Source of the DNA: Casuarius casuarius
Lineage: Eukaryota > Chordata > Aves > Casuariiformes > Casuariidae
Reading direction: 5' to 3'
DNA length: 64,000 nucleotides
NCBI GenBank assembly: GCA_003342895.1
Contig: PTFA01000314.1
Span: forward strand, 868,001 to 932,000
Part shown: piece by piece, positions 36,969 to 49,071 of the stretch
Position numbering within the stretch: position 1 is the first letter of the stretch
How the letters are laid out: each line of letters opens with the position of its first letter
Notes under the pieces: model-generated
Seen by the model: the letters and a program-made list of their open reading frames with translations, nothing else
Told to the model about the DNA's origin: nothing
Databases searched by the model: none
Program-made: the position numbers and the translations under genes

Positions 36969-39900
36969 GAGGCAAACTGCACCAAAGGGTGCAAAGACCT
37001 CCAAGCTTAACACAGGGCATACTAGCATTATTGTACTACATATAACAGTATAGTTGGCATGCGATTTCTTATATCTGTCTGTTTGCCCTTACCACGCTAA
37101 CTATCAGTTGAGAGTCCAAGAGCATTTCCGCTACATTTTGGACATCGGCATCTGTTAAGGTATTAACACTAAGAAAGGAGATGGTGAGCAGTTGGAAAAT
37201 GAGGTTTGTGATTAGTCTTGGGTCATGACTAGGTGAATGAGCCGAGCCTGAAATTTGCTGAAGAGAAGCATGGATCCTCTTTCACTCTTGGACACGCGCT
37301 CACTACACAGAAGCACGCAAGCACCCGGGTGCAGTGCAGGCAGCCCGGGTGGCTGGTATTTATTGAAAATGAACAGCCTGTGAAATTGCTGTGAAAACAC
37401 CGCATTGTGGACAGACTGCCGAGAGACCCGAGGGCAGCTGTTGGGACGAGACGTCACAGAGGCTCCTTTCGAAATGAAGGATTTGCTGCCGAAGAGCAGC
37501 CAGTGAATTTGTGGAGTGTGCCCTGTGAGCTACCCAAACAGAAAAATCCGCTGTGCTCGCTGCTTGTGTTAGAGCTGGATTGAGTTGACAAGCTAAGTGC
37601 TTCCTTTAGAGTTTTTACAATAGGACTTTCATGTGCTTCCCAACAATGCTGAACGGGTGAGTTGATAGCACGGCTTACTGCATTATGTAAAGCCATATTG
37701 CTGCACATTTATTCATTGCCTGCCTGGCCTTAATCCTCAATTTTGCTATATTCATAGATGAGAACAGAGGGGAAGGAGGAGGGAAAGTTCTGAGCTTTTT
37801 TAGATGGATTGCCAGATTTGAGCACAATCCAAAAATTTGCCTTAGTTCAGTAATTTAAAAAATTGTATGCAGACACAAAAGCATTACCTTTTAACAGGGC
37901 ATTTTATGGCTCCATAGTAAGGCCCGAGCTGAGTTTTGCACTTAAAGTAGGGAATCAAACACTTTGTTGTGGTATGAGCAGTTATCTTCTCAGAATGCTC
38001 CAGTTGGAGAGTTTATAAGTCTAGCTGTTAACTAGCTGAAGAGTTGAGGCAAACACTTTAGCAGTAGATTTTGAAGGACTCCAAGCATCCCATCAGGCCC
38101 CCTGCAAGCGGGGTGCTGGGTCACAACATGTGCCATTCAAAGCATGCCTGGGCTGCAGTCCCAAGTTGGGGGATGGAACGGGTAGCCATGCAGGCAGCNA
38201 CCTGTGTGTGTGCTGCCTTCTCTCGGGACTCGCATGGTGCAGTTGCACATTGCACTGCCGTTGCTGCACATGCCAGGGAGACCGAGAGCTGGCGTCAGGA
38301 GCTGNGCTGCCCGGAGCTGCGGCTGCCCACAGCGGAGTTGCCAAGCCATAGCATTACGTGTGTTCTGGCAGAGAGGGTCACATCCCAAAATGGGTTTAGA
38401 TACCTGAAAAGGGATTCAGGTGGCATTTTGGAGCTAGAATCCAACCTTTTTCTGTGCAGCAGTGCCATACTCTGGAGGTGCTAAACCTTGTTAGGTGCCT
38501 CTAACTGGACTTGGAAAAAATTGAGGAATCCCTCCACCCCAAGTTATTTGTAAGACCTGCACAGAGCATTTTTATCAGCCACCTGAGTCCCACTGAGACC
38601 TAGAAACTAGGTGTTTGAGCAGTACCAAAGTTATCTGACCCACACCAGCAAATGAGCCTCCTTGTGTAAGAACGTGCCCTTACTGCCCAGACTCCTAGAA
38701 GTGCTCCTGGTACTGGAGGAGACAGCTGTGTTTTTTACAGCTGATGGGTTTGGGTCCTCTGCAAGGGGAGACCCCTCTGTGCCTTACCGCAGGTCAGTCC
38801 TGTCCCCACTCAGTATTGCCACGGGACAGGATTGAGGCAATTTGCAGTCCTAATTGCATTGCTGCTTTTAATGCTTTGGGATTTCTTTTCTGTTTAAACT
38901 TGATTGGGTGCGTAAAATTTCTTCCTTAAGTAGCTCCCTCTCCTGTACTGTTGTTACACTCAGTGGCAAGTTCAATAGCAAGTTGCTCCAAATTGTAATG
39001 CAGGAGTATGTAGACATGTGGGAATTGCTAGAACTGTGGATAGTTGTAATATCTTTCGAATTAGGGCTGCTATACCTATCTTGACTTTTCTGTTTTGGTA
39101 ATTTTGACACATTAAAAGTTTTTCTAGGAACACAGTTAGCTTTTTTGGCAGTCTCACAACTGTGCAGGAGGCATTAAGTGTATTTTCTTGATTTTTGCCT
39201 GTCTTTGGGAAAAGACTGCACCAGTAAAAGCACATTCCAGGTAGCTAATACCTTTTGATCTTTGCAGCTCAGTGAGTGCCATAGAAAGTCAACAGCTAAG
39301 CTGTAGGAGAGAAGAACAGACTTTATTTTTAAGGTGTTTTTTAGCTTTTACAAAGCTCACTTTCTCTCATGTACTTAGGTCATGCGTTATGGGGGGGACT
39401 GTTACTCATGTCGCCTTCGTGGTGCTTGTTCTTTATTTTCCACTTAAACTTCATGCTGGTATCACACAGGACATTCACTGTTCCAAACTGAGATGCCTTG
39501 CTTACTGCTTGGTAGTAATGCCCTATCAACTCCAAAGGCAATTACTGCTGTTTTCCCAAAATGACTTCTGCAAAAATCAAGTGTAATTGGAAAGTAGTTG
39601 CCTGTTACGATAGCTTATCTTGTCAGTGGCTGATTTATTTAACTCTAAAACATTTTATTGATGTCTTTGGAAAGTAGCTACATGACTGAAGTAAAAATGT
39701 TAAACTTATTAATCGTGGTGAGTTTTCCCTGCTGGGTTTATCATTATACATGAATTGCGCAGCTTGTAAAATTGACTATATATTATTCCAAGGAAATATG
39801 ATGCTGTACTATAGGCAGTACATAGTTTTGTTTTTAACTTCATTAGTGTTAAAAATGAAATGTTCAAATAGATAAAAAGGTTAAGTGCAAGCTACTTAGT

Positions 39901-42900
39901 TCATTTTTATAGAGTCTTTTTGAAGATAAAGATACTGTATCCATAGTGAATAGTTTTGTTGCTGTTATTAATCTGCAGAATCTGAAGTTCTTATTAAGAT
40001 CCGACTCAGAGAAGAATCACCTTTTTCCCTTGGAAAGCCCAAGGGTGATGGATTGCAACAATTTAGGCCTTTCTGAGCCTTATAGATTCCAAAATTTTCA
40101 CAAATTTATTGTCTTTCATATAAGAAAATAGCTTTTATTGTCTACTGGATTCCTTTGCATTCCTATTGGAGAACAGTATGACTAATAAATAGCTTCCCTG
40201 TTTGCTGCAAGAGTAATACCTGTGAGGCTTCATTTTGAAAGCATAAACACCGGCCTTGGCAGAATCGCAGTGCTTCCCAGCGAAACTGGGAGAGTGGAAG
40301 ACAACTTGGAGTATTTCTGTAGAAGATGGTAAGAAAAGGGGAGTGAGTGCAGCTCTGCTCTTAATTAATCACTTGAGGTTCTAGAGCAAGCAAAACAACA
40401 TTACAGATTTCAGAAAAAAGGATGGCCCTGGTTTTGTAATTTTGTAAAGGAGAACCTGAAGGACAAGTTCTCCCTGGGGTCTCTGCTTTCCAAGAGTGTT
40501 TCTCAGAGGAAGGTGTTGGGCTGTGTGCAAAGAGGAATAAAACTTGAAATCAATTTTCCTTTCAAACAGAGCATTTTCTGGGACTAATAGGGAAAGATGG
40601 GCTTGAACCAATTCATTTTGTACACAGCAGTGCTTTGTTTGAGTCTCTCCTATGCAATTCATCCTCCTCCTGCAGAATAAGTGCTAGTGATGAGAATAAA
40701 TGTAGAAGCTATTGTATCTGTGTTGCAGATTGGGGCTGTCTTGATCCCCTTGATCAAACTGAGGGACAAAATTCAAAAAAAGTCAGATGATAAAAGTGTC
40801 AGGTCTGTCCCACTTAAACCAAACAGCTGGAAAGAGGGTAATCACCAAGACCAGCCAGACAGGATCATATATTTTTAGCAGTAATGCTGCTACAGCTATA
40901 TATTAGAACACAGCCCGGGAGAGGCCAGTTAAGAAACAAACCCCCAGTGGCTGCAAAATNGCTGCCTCCCACTGCTGGGAGCAGCCTCCATGGAGTGCAG
41001 GCTGCTCCCAACACTGCCCTTCCTACCCTGCAAGAAGAATGTGTTGGGAACGAACGTCCCACGTACCAGAATCAGGTTTCTTTGACCTCCAGATCTGATG
41101 GGTATATTTGAAAATTCCCCCTATTTATTTTGCAGGACCTTTTGGAGCAAGATGTCTGACAGGCTGTGTCCTTTCACACTGTCGTGGGGCAGCAGCAATT
41201 GGGTGTCTTAGTAGCCGTGCCTGATCTGCATTTACATTTTTGTGGGGGTCTCTGCAGAGTGAGATGAGAGCAGCCAGAAACTTTGGCATAATCAAATTTG
41301 TATTTGTTTATTACTTAGCTGTTTTTCTGTCCTCCATCACTGGAGTATCCGAGCAGTTTATTTCCGAGACTGCCCACATCCTGTTTCTTCCTGCCAGTCC
41401 CCTACGTCATTGCAAGTGATAAAAAGATGCTCTGATTTGGATATTTGTTAATATCCTGTTGAATAAAAATGCAGCTCTATAGATCTTTTTTCTAATTTCC
41501 TTCTATCTGTAATGTCTCAGATACTCATTATACAATCTCATTTTATTTTATTACCTTACTCTTTTTAATTTTTATTTTATTCATAACAAAAACATAGGAT
41601 GAGCAGAAAAGATGAGGATCAAATACAAGACTGGCAACAGATAAAGAACTTTGTAACACGAAAAAGGAAATTTCGTGCTGTTAATATTCAATCACACTGT
41701 GGAAGCAGGTAGGGGTGTTTGGTGGGGAGATTCATAAGCTATGGGAAAAGCGCAGGGCTGGTGAGACTCTTCTGCCTGAGTAAGAGTCCAGATCAGGTGA
41801 TTTTCTCAAAGCAGCAGCACAGCTGGGAGTGACTGAACTTTGCCAGCATTTATCTTCACTATGGAAGTCATTTATCCTGTTTCTTAAGTGGCGTAACAGA
41901 TGAATAAGTCTTTTGCTTCTTGAGAAACAAATGCTTGAGGAATTTGGCCTCTTGGCCTCCCATCCTGCTGCAGATCCAGGGGAGCAGGTTATCACTGGAC
42001 AAGTGTCTCAAACTGCCTTGTCGCATGCCTCGCTCATAAATAATGTCCCACATGGGTTGTGCTCTCCGCAGGGTTTACATACAAAACCTTGTCCGCTGTT
42101 ATTTGGTCTGAACAGGTGCCAAAGCATTTTGTAGTTGGGGGGGGGAGCCAAATGGTAAGTCACACTGGAGTAGGTTTTGGTTGCTCTGCTCTGAGCAGGG
42201 CATGGCTATTTTTTCTCTGCAAGAAGACTGTGAATGTCTGATGGGGAAGGCAGAAATTCAGTTATTACAATTAAATATGTAGCATACTGCAGTTTGTGAG
42301 TTGGGCAGTGACGATGTGACATAACACAAGACAGCATCTCAGAGTATCGGCTTTTCTTGGGGAGGTGTGGTAGGATCCTTGGGCCTGAACTTGGTGGAGA
42401 TCCTGGTAACATGAGGAAAGACGGGGTTCTCATAGGATCTAAAAAGCCCTTAAGCCTTGATCCCCAAGTCTAGATTTCAGCAACAACTACTGAAATTAAG
42501 GGATTTTAGTTTTTATAGGTAGGCTAGCTTGCTTTTGTTTGATTCAAAGCTGTTGCTCAGGATGTTATTACTGACGGTTGCTGTGGTTTCCGGTGGTTGA
42601 TGTTGGCCAGGCCACGATTAAGGAGGTCCTTTTGTGCTGTCTGTTTGTTTGTAATCTGTCTGGGTGGCTTCTGCTCCATCAGTGGGCTCTCCAGAAATTC
42701 AGCAGGGTGCTGCTCCTGCATCCGCAGGGGCTCTGTGCAATGACGTCTTCAGCAGCGCGTTGTCCTGCCTTGGGCTCGGCTGGCTTGGTTCAAGTGAGCC
42801 CTTGCCTCCATGCCCCTGCTTTTGCTAAGGCCCATGAAGTCAGAAAGCTGAGCAGTCTATGCAAAGTGCTGTGGCAATGGAAGACTGAGTGACATTTTAG

Positions 42901-45172
42901 ATGGGTGTTTTTTGCACACTGTCTCCCTCTGCTATAACATTGACATGCTGTAATCCACTTTCGTACTTTACTACTTCATTTCATTAGCTTGGCGCTCCCT
43001 GCCTAAATACAAAAACGCATGCTGAAAAATCGATTACTGTCACTTGTCAGTGTGCTTCATTTACTCTGCCTCATAAATGCCTGTGGATAATTGGCAACAA
43101 CAGAAAAGTTAGTGGCCTGTCTGTGTTGGCAAGGTGGAGAAAAGCACAAAGCAGAGTTGCTTACTGCAATCCTGGCAGGTCAGTTGGAGCAGTGGCAGAG
43201 TTTGGGGAACAGCTTTGAGAGATGAGTATGGAGAGGGGTCCCTCACACGCTCTCTTTCTCCGAAAAGCCTCTCTTCTCATCTTTATTTGGTCTTTGGAGC
43301 AAACTGTCCTTTGCCCATCTCTGCAAACCTGTCCTTAAAAACAGCTTTCTGTGAAGAGCTTTCCATGAAGTGCTGCTCAGAGAGAAAGCATCCTTGGTGC
43401 TTATAGCTCTGAAATATGTCCAGGCCCATAAATTTCAAAGTTGGGTCCTCAGCTTGCACTTCTGTGGGACCTTGGGTGGAGCCACGTGAAGGTCTAGTAC
43501 ATGCAGTTTTCCAAAGGGGGATAGCTGTGCAGGTCGATGCTCCCTGGGAACCGCGGGGCAGTTGAGTGTACTGTGACCATCCTGCAGCCTTACTAGCCAG
43601 ATGTGGGGCTTTAGGGCTAATGCTGGGCAAAGATTTTAAGCTCTTCAGAGTGCCTTGCTTTTTAGTCCTTCTAATCTACATTATTTTCAGAGACTTTACA
43701 TTGTTAGATTTCTTTGTTTCATTGTTGGTGATGTTAAAAATAGTCGCTACCAATACAATTACTGAAATGAAAACCCTTGTGCATCTTGGCATCTCCAGCT
43801 GCTGCTTTCATGTGCTTTTTTTATTCCTGGTTAATCAGCACTGAGTTTCAGGGTGTTAGTAGGCAGTCCTCCGTATCAGCAGTTAATATGGCTCCATGGA
43901 CCAAACCTTGGCGTCATACAATTTAATGTGTGTTACTTGACGAAGGAGCTGAGGTTTTGCCCCATCATTTTGAATGATACTCCGTAATGTTGTTTAATGT
44001 GATGCTAACTTTCAACAGGGGTATGACTAAATACTAGAACTTGAATTTTTTGACATTTGTCTGTTGTTCATTATGGTTGATGTACAGTTTGGAAATCTTT
44101 TCAAGTAATGCTGCGTACAGCCCTGATAACATGCTTGAACATAATGAGCTGTAGCAAGATTATAGCAACGTAAAGGTCAGATAATCACTTAAACATGTAT
44201 AAAAAACTGTTCTTGAAAACACTGTTTGACTGCTTCAAAATTGGACTTAGTTAAAATGTAAAAACCAGCTCCAGCAGTTCTGTTTTCCAAAGATAAATAA
44301 AGCAGAAATAGATAAAAATGCAGAGGAGGAAGAAAGGCTTTTATGTTTTAACATTGTTTTGGAGAAATAAAGCTAAATGCCCTGACTTGACAGGGAGGCG
44401 CACTCTAAACATTTTGCATGTGTGTTTGTCTTTCAGTGCAAATTAATTACTAACTGCCTGCTACGTGATGTGTTGAAATTAGCTCTTTCTTCCTCCTCAT
44501 AGCTTGAGACATCTTGCCTCCCTCTTCTTAAGAGGTCAGGGCTTTGGCCTCCTCTGGAATCCCAAATGAGGTTTGTCAGTCAGGCGTAGCAAAATCTAAT
44601 CTCTTCCAGAGAAAAAGAAGAAAACAGACCAGAAAATGATCTGATTTTCCGATTTCATGGCCAAGGTTACCCTGGGAAGTGCTGAAAGTGGCATTTAAAG
44701 CCCGTAACTAAGGTGGCATGCCAAACTAAGTACTAATAACAGAGCAACCATGTGGAAAGATATCGCTTTAACAATTTTACAGTTGCTAAGTGTGAAAATT
44801 GTAGTGTGGGCAAGCTCCTGGAATCTGTGGCAATTGGTTCAAAGAGCAGGAATTGATGCTCAGCAAGAAAACACTCTCGGTCCCTGTAACTCTTAAACAC
44901 CGATGAGGTCAACTCCTGCTTTTGCTGTTCAAACATAAGGCTGGACAGCTTCATTAAAGAGGCCTTTTTTTCCTTGAGGAGGGTGGAGGTGGGAATAAAA
45001 ACTGCACAGAAGGGGACTGGTGGCTCAGTTGGATGGTAATGTTTTTGTCCCATACAGACCTAAAAGAGAATGAGGAATAAATTACAGCATTTTAAAGATG
45101 ATGCATCCTTGCCTGTTGCAAGTGCTATTCTGCTTTTCCCTTTCAGACCCATGTGCTTCTCAGACATCTATG

Positions 45173-45190
45173 TGCATGCATGCATGTGTG
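45173..45190. repeat. Alternating purine-pyrimidine tract (TGCATG)
   Basis: TGCATGCATGCATGTGTG-type sequence, a short alternating run with Z-DNA-forming composition. Very short, likely a small microsatellite. Confidence 0.75.
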
Positions 45191-45492
45191 GGCAGACCCA
45201 CGCATGCTCCCCTCGCTTCACGGTTTGCACTGACTCACTGTAAGTAGCTACCTGATGCAGAGCATGGTGCATGCATTTCTCTGGGAATGGGAACTGTGTT
45301 AGATGATGCAACAGAAGCAGCATCAGGAAGGTGTTGAAGGAGCGGATCCAAAACAAGTATCCTTTCAAGTTTCTGGACTTACCATCTCCAGGCTGATTTG
45401 TGCTAGTGATAGCAGCCAAGTTGGAAAAGTAATCTGTCAAATGAGCTCGTCAGTGCATTTGACTGTACATCAAAGGGGTGGCTACTGTCTAG

Positions 45493-45512
45493 CTGGCTGG
45501 TAAGCCAGCCAG
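45493..45512. repeat. Short perfect inverted repeat (8-bp stem, 4-nt loop)
   Basis: CTGGCTGG at 45493-45500 pairs with CCAGCCAG at 45505-45512 around the tetraloop TAAG. Seen directly. It has a GC-rich stem but no T-run after it; function unknown. Confidence 0.85.
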
Positions 45513-46949
45513 ACACCACTAGAAGTCTTCTACGAATTATCAGTAGACCTCCTGCCCCAGCATGGCTAAGAAGTGCTCATACTGTGGGCTGCATGTAGCG
45601 AGGGCTCCAGTCACCATATCCTGAGAGATTTTGGAGGCAGTAAAAACTGCCTTACCGGACCTTGCTCCACTAACTTGTCTCAGCAGCAGAGCTGGCGCTC
45701 GCTATGTTGCACAGCAAATGCAGAGGGACCGTCCCAGGTGCTTGTGTGCTGCCAGATCCACCTGTCTGGAGCTTCACGGGCTGCCAAGCNGCTGCTGCTG
45801 CTGGCAGAGGGAGCCTTGCTAGGGCTGAAGGAGCTTTGCAGGGCTCCTGAAGGTCCTTGGGAAGCGCTGATTGGAGGAGAGATGGCTCCAGCTGGCCAGA
45901 TGTTCTCATCTAGTGCAGCAGATGTGCAAACAGCCCCTTGAGGAACACGTTTCAGTCCAAGCTGCAGCGGTGGCAAAGACCAAGGGGCCATCTGTAGAAA
46001 GCACTGGCTGAAAATTGCCATCTGTGCTGTGTAGGTGGTGAGAACAAATGATTGTAATAGCCCTTTCTGTGAACATGTGAAACCTCTGAGAATATGCCTC
46101 CTTCTGGCTTGTCCAGTGTAAGCATCTTTGCTGCTGGGGTCATTTAAATGCCTAAATATGGCTGAAAAGGTCATGCTTTAGGTAGCTATTAACTAAAGTC
46201 ATGGCTCTTGATCAGCAGGCATTATGGCGAAGTTACCCCTCTTGCTTTTGGACTAGGGGTGGGATTAAGCCTTACCTATTTGATAGCATATTTATAAGCT
46301 GCCATTGGAAAGAGTCCATCATAACCTATANGAAGCACAGCTGGGAAACTCTCCAAGGCTAGTATAACTTTTATGTAAAGATTTCTTTTTCATGCTTTTT
46401 TTTTTTTGCTCTGTATTTCTGCCACTAAATCTTTCCTATTGTGTTACTGTGTGTCTTCTAGCCAATTTTAACTCTCACCTTTTAAAAGTGAGGATTCCTG
46501 TGTGATAACAGTAGTGAGGCAAAATGTGTTGGCTGTTTGGCTGCAATAAGCTATTTCTGCACTAGTTTCTTCTGCCGCCTCATGTTGGTGTCAGGGTGTC
46601 ATATTTCCAGAACCAGAAAAACTCAGAAGCAGCTTATATTTAACACCCTCTCCAATAAGAGGCTGGAGCCCGGCACGTTCACATGGAGTGACGAGTTCTG
46701 GCATTTCCAGGGCAAGGCGCGCAGGTGACTCTGCAGCCTGTGCCCTGGATCACATAGCACCACTGGCCGGCCACCTGATGTGGGGAAACCCTCGCTTGGT
46801 GGGGGAGTGGTGAACGGATGCCGCCTCACAGCCTGCAGCAGTCGCTGTTNAGCCTGGCAGCAGGCCCTGGGAGTTTGCTGCCTTGCCTTAAAGGTGATGA
46901 GTTAGTGTTCCTGTTTTTTGTTTAAAAAAAGAAAAAAACCCACCTTAGC

Positions 46950-47110
46950 ATCATAGGACTTAAGAGCAGAGAGGACTTCCACTGTTCTTGTGCTAGTCCT
47001 TGTCTACCGTAAGCACTAAATCATACAATCCTGTTCATAAACAGATTCATTTTACCTCTTAATACACTGTACCACCTGCTCCAAATAAGGTAAAGGTCTG
47101 GTTTAACATC
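46950..47110 (+). repeat. Possible degenerate CR1-type LINE 3' region
   Basis: The order of words (a GCATCATAGGACTTAAGAGC stretch, then AGAGGACTTCC, then CTAGTCCTTGTCTACCG and an AATCATACAATCCTGT-like segment) recalls old sauropsid CR1 tails. Those carry a CATAGAA start, a GGGACC word and a CTAGTC-GACCTCCTG stretch. There is no terminal 8-bp repeat and divergence is high. The call could be wrong; RepeatMasker with a sauropsid library would decide. Confidence 0.3.
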
Positions 47111-49051
47111 ACATGGAAGCCAAGAGCCTTACCCTAGACTTCCTCTGTATGGAGAAATCCTGATGAAAGAAAACTAGGGGAACTGCTGATTCAGTTCTTT
47201 CTGTAAATCCTGGTGCCATCAACCTCTCCATTTTGGAAGAATTATGAACCGTATGTTGTTCCTGCCTGCGTGCCAAAAAGCAGAACTTCAATGGAGAAAT
47301 TCTGCATGCAGTGCTTACGCCTCTTCACAGGGGCTGTGCTATCAGCTTCAAACTGGAAAATAAAGTGGTACCACTATGCACATGTGCAGCCCAGCCCTGC
47401 AAGCTCCTTGGGGCATGCTGAGGCACTGGGAAGGCTGGGTGGAGCAATCAAATCCAAGCCATCTGCTTTTGGGGCAGCAGCCTGAGCAGCTTTGGAAAAT
47501 GGCTGGTGTTGGGAGCAGCAGCATCCTGCTGCCAGCAACTGTGATGTGGCAAAGCAGCAGCTCGTGGCTTGGCTCTTTGTGCACCAGAAGTGAATTGAAT
47601 GCATTTGCAATCAGGCTTTATTGTAGTTGTAATCTGTGGCAGTTGTGGATGTAGATTTATCAGATCTCCATAAGCAGCTTCTTAAATGAGAAATTTGTCT
47701 AGGGCTGGCTAGCTCTAAGATGCTAGAAAGGCTATCATTGTTCCAGTGGGTTTGGCTTCAGCAATGTGATGCCTTGTGTGGGTACTTAAAACCACATCCA
47801 CTGACATGTACTGCAAACATTTTTCTGATGCCCAGAGCGTACAATATGTATTTACCTACATAACTGCGTTTATAACATGTTCTATAAGCTTTAGTCACTT
47901 GTTTTATTGTGTCAGCTGCGTTTCTTGCAGCTAGAGGTACTTGGGACTCTTTCTGCCTATTTGCCTCCTAAAGAAGCAGTTGTGACCTCGTAAGTTTTAA
48001 GTGACACCCAGGAGATATTTCTGGGTTTATCAGTAATGGAATNCAAGAATGCCTTATTTTTTCTATCTTTTTTTTTTTTTGGTGGAGGAGAGGTTTGGGG
48101 CCNATTGAGTCAATCTGACACAAGCCTCAGTCTGAGACTTCCCTGCTGTCTGACTGCTGGTCTCTCTACAGGTGGCAGAGGCAGCTGTTAAAAGCTAATG
48201 TATATTAACCTGCATTTTTATATTTCTGGGCACCCTCAGAACCGTAGGGGAGGGTGAAATGAGGTGCAAATGTCTGGAGCAGAGCGGGGGCTTGCCAGGC
48301 AGCCTCAAAGAAGGCACAGTGCTTGGGTTCAGTTCTTGCCTGGGCCAAAGAAGGATAGCGAAAGATGATGCTGTTTCTGTGAGAAATCATTTTCCTGATG
48401 GAAGCTTTGAAAAGAGGAAGGAGCCTAGGCTGCCTGCTTCCTGCTCTTGCTTTGTGTGGCATCCCATGGTGGCTGGCGTGCGTTCGTGCAGCCCTTCTTC
48501 CCCAGGGAGGTGCGGTAAGCAGGACACGGTTCTCCAAGGGCAAAGTGTGCCGTGCAATCACTCTGTGCCAAAATGCCCATCGTTCTCTGCATGACCCCGG
48601 TGGGCAGAGATACAGAGGTTGAGGGAACAAGGAGAGCTGGTTTGGTGCCTGGTGCCAAGTTGTGCCTGCATCACCCCAGACTGCACAAAACGCAGATCAC
48701 CTTGCCTTGCAACATGGTGCCTGGGCTTCGTTTTCTGCTAAGCACAGCCCCGTCTAGGTCTCAGGACTTTGGGTTCCAGCCAGGCAAGTTAGTTCCTCCA
48801 GGTTGTCTCTTCTTCTGAACAGGTGGTTAATCCATTAAATAATGAGCCTCCTTTTTAAAAAACCTTCAAATGATGAAGCATTAGCTCCTAAACCACCTAG
48901 GGAAGCAGCATCTGGTGTGTCTATTAAGCCATATGCACTCAAATTCAATTCAGCAACACAAAAAGACAGAGTGAACGTTAATTAAGAAGTCCATTGATGA
49001 TAAGAACTGACTCCTCTTAGAAATGATGTGTACTAGCAATGTTGTTTGATG

Positions 49052-49071
49052 TTTTTTTTTAAAAAAAAAAA
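49052..49071. repeat. T9-A11 tract
   Basis: Nine T directly followed by eleven A, then further A-rich sequence to 49088. A small self-complementary A/T tract. Confidence 0.9.

Larger units (their letters stand above)
36969..46949. other. EPHA5: Intron 3, fourth section: no gene seen
   Basis: AT-rich intron with moderately GC-rich intervals at about 38080-38350, 42600-42860 and 45560-45930, where open frames appear on both strands. None has a domain, a conserved motif or flanking splice signals that I would trust. A G8 run occurs at 42138-42145 and a short alternating TGCATGCA tract at 45173-45190. Confidence 0.6.

Noticed and set aside
45680..46174. 164-codon minus-strand open frame, the longest apart from the exon
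   Set aside because: It overlaps other open frames on both strands in a GC-rich interval where stops are rare. The Ser/Ala/Pro-rich residues reflect base composition, and it contains an n.
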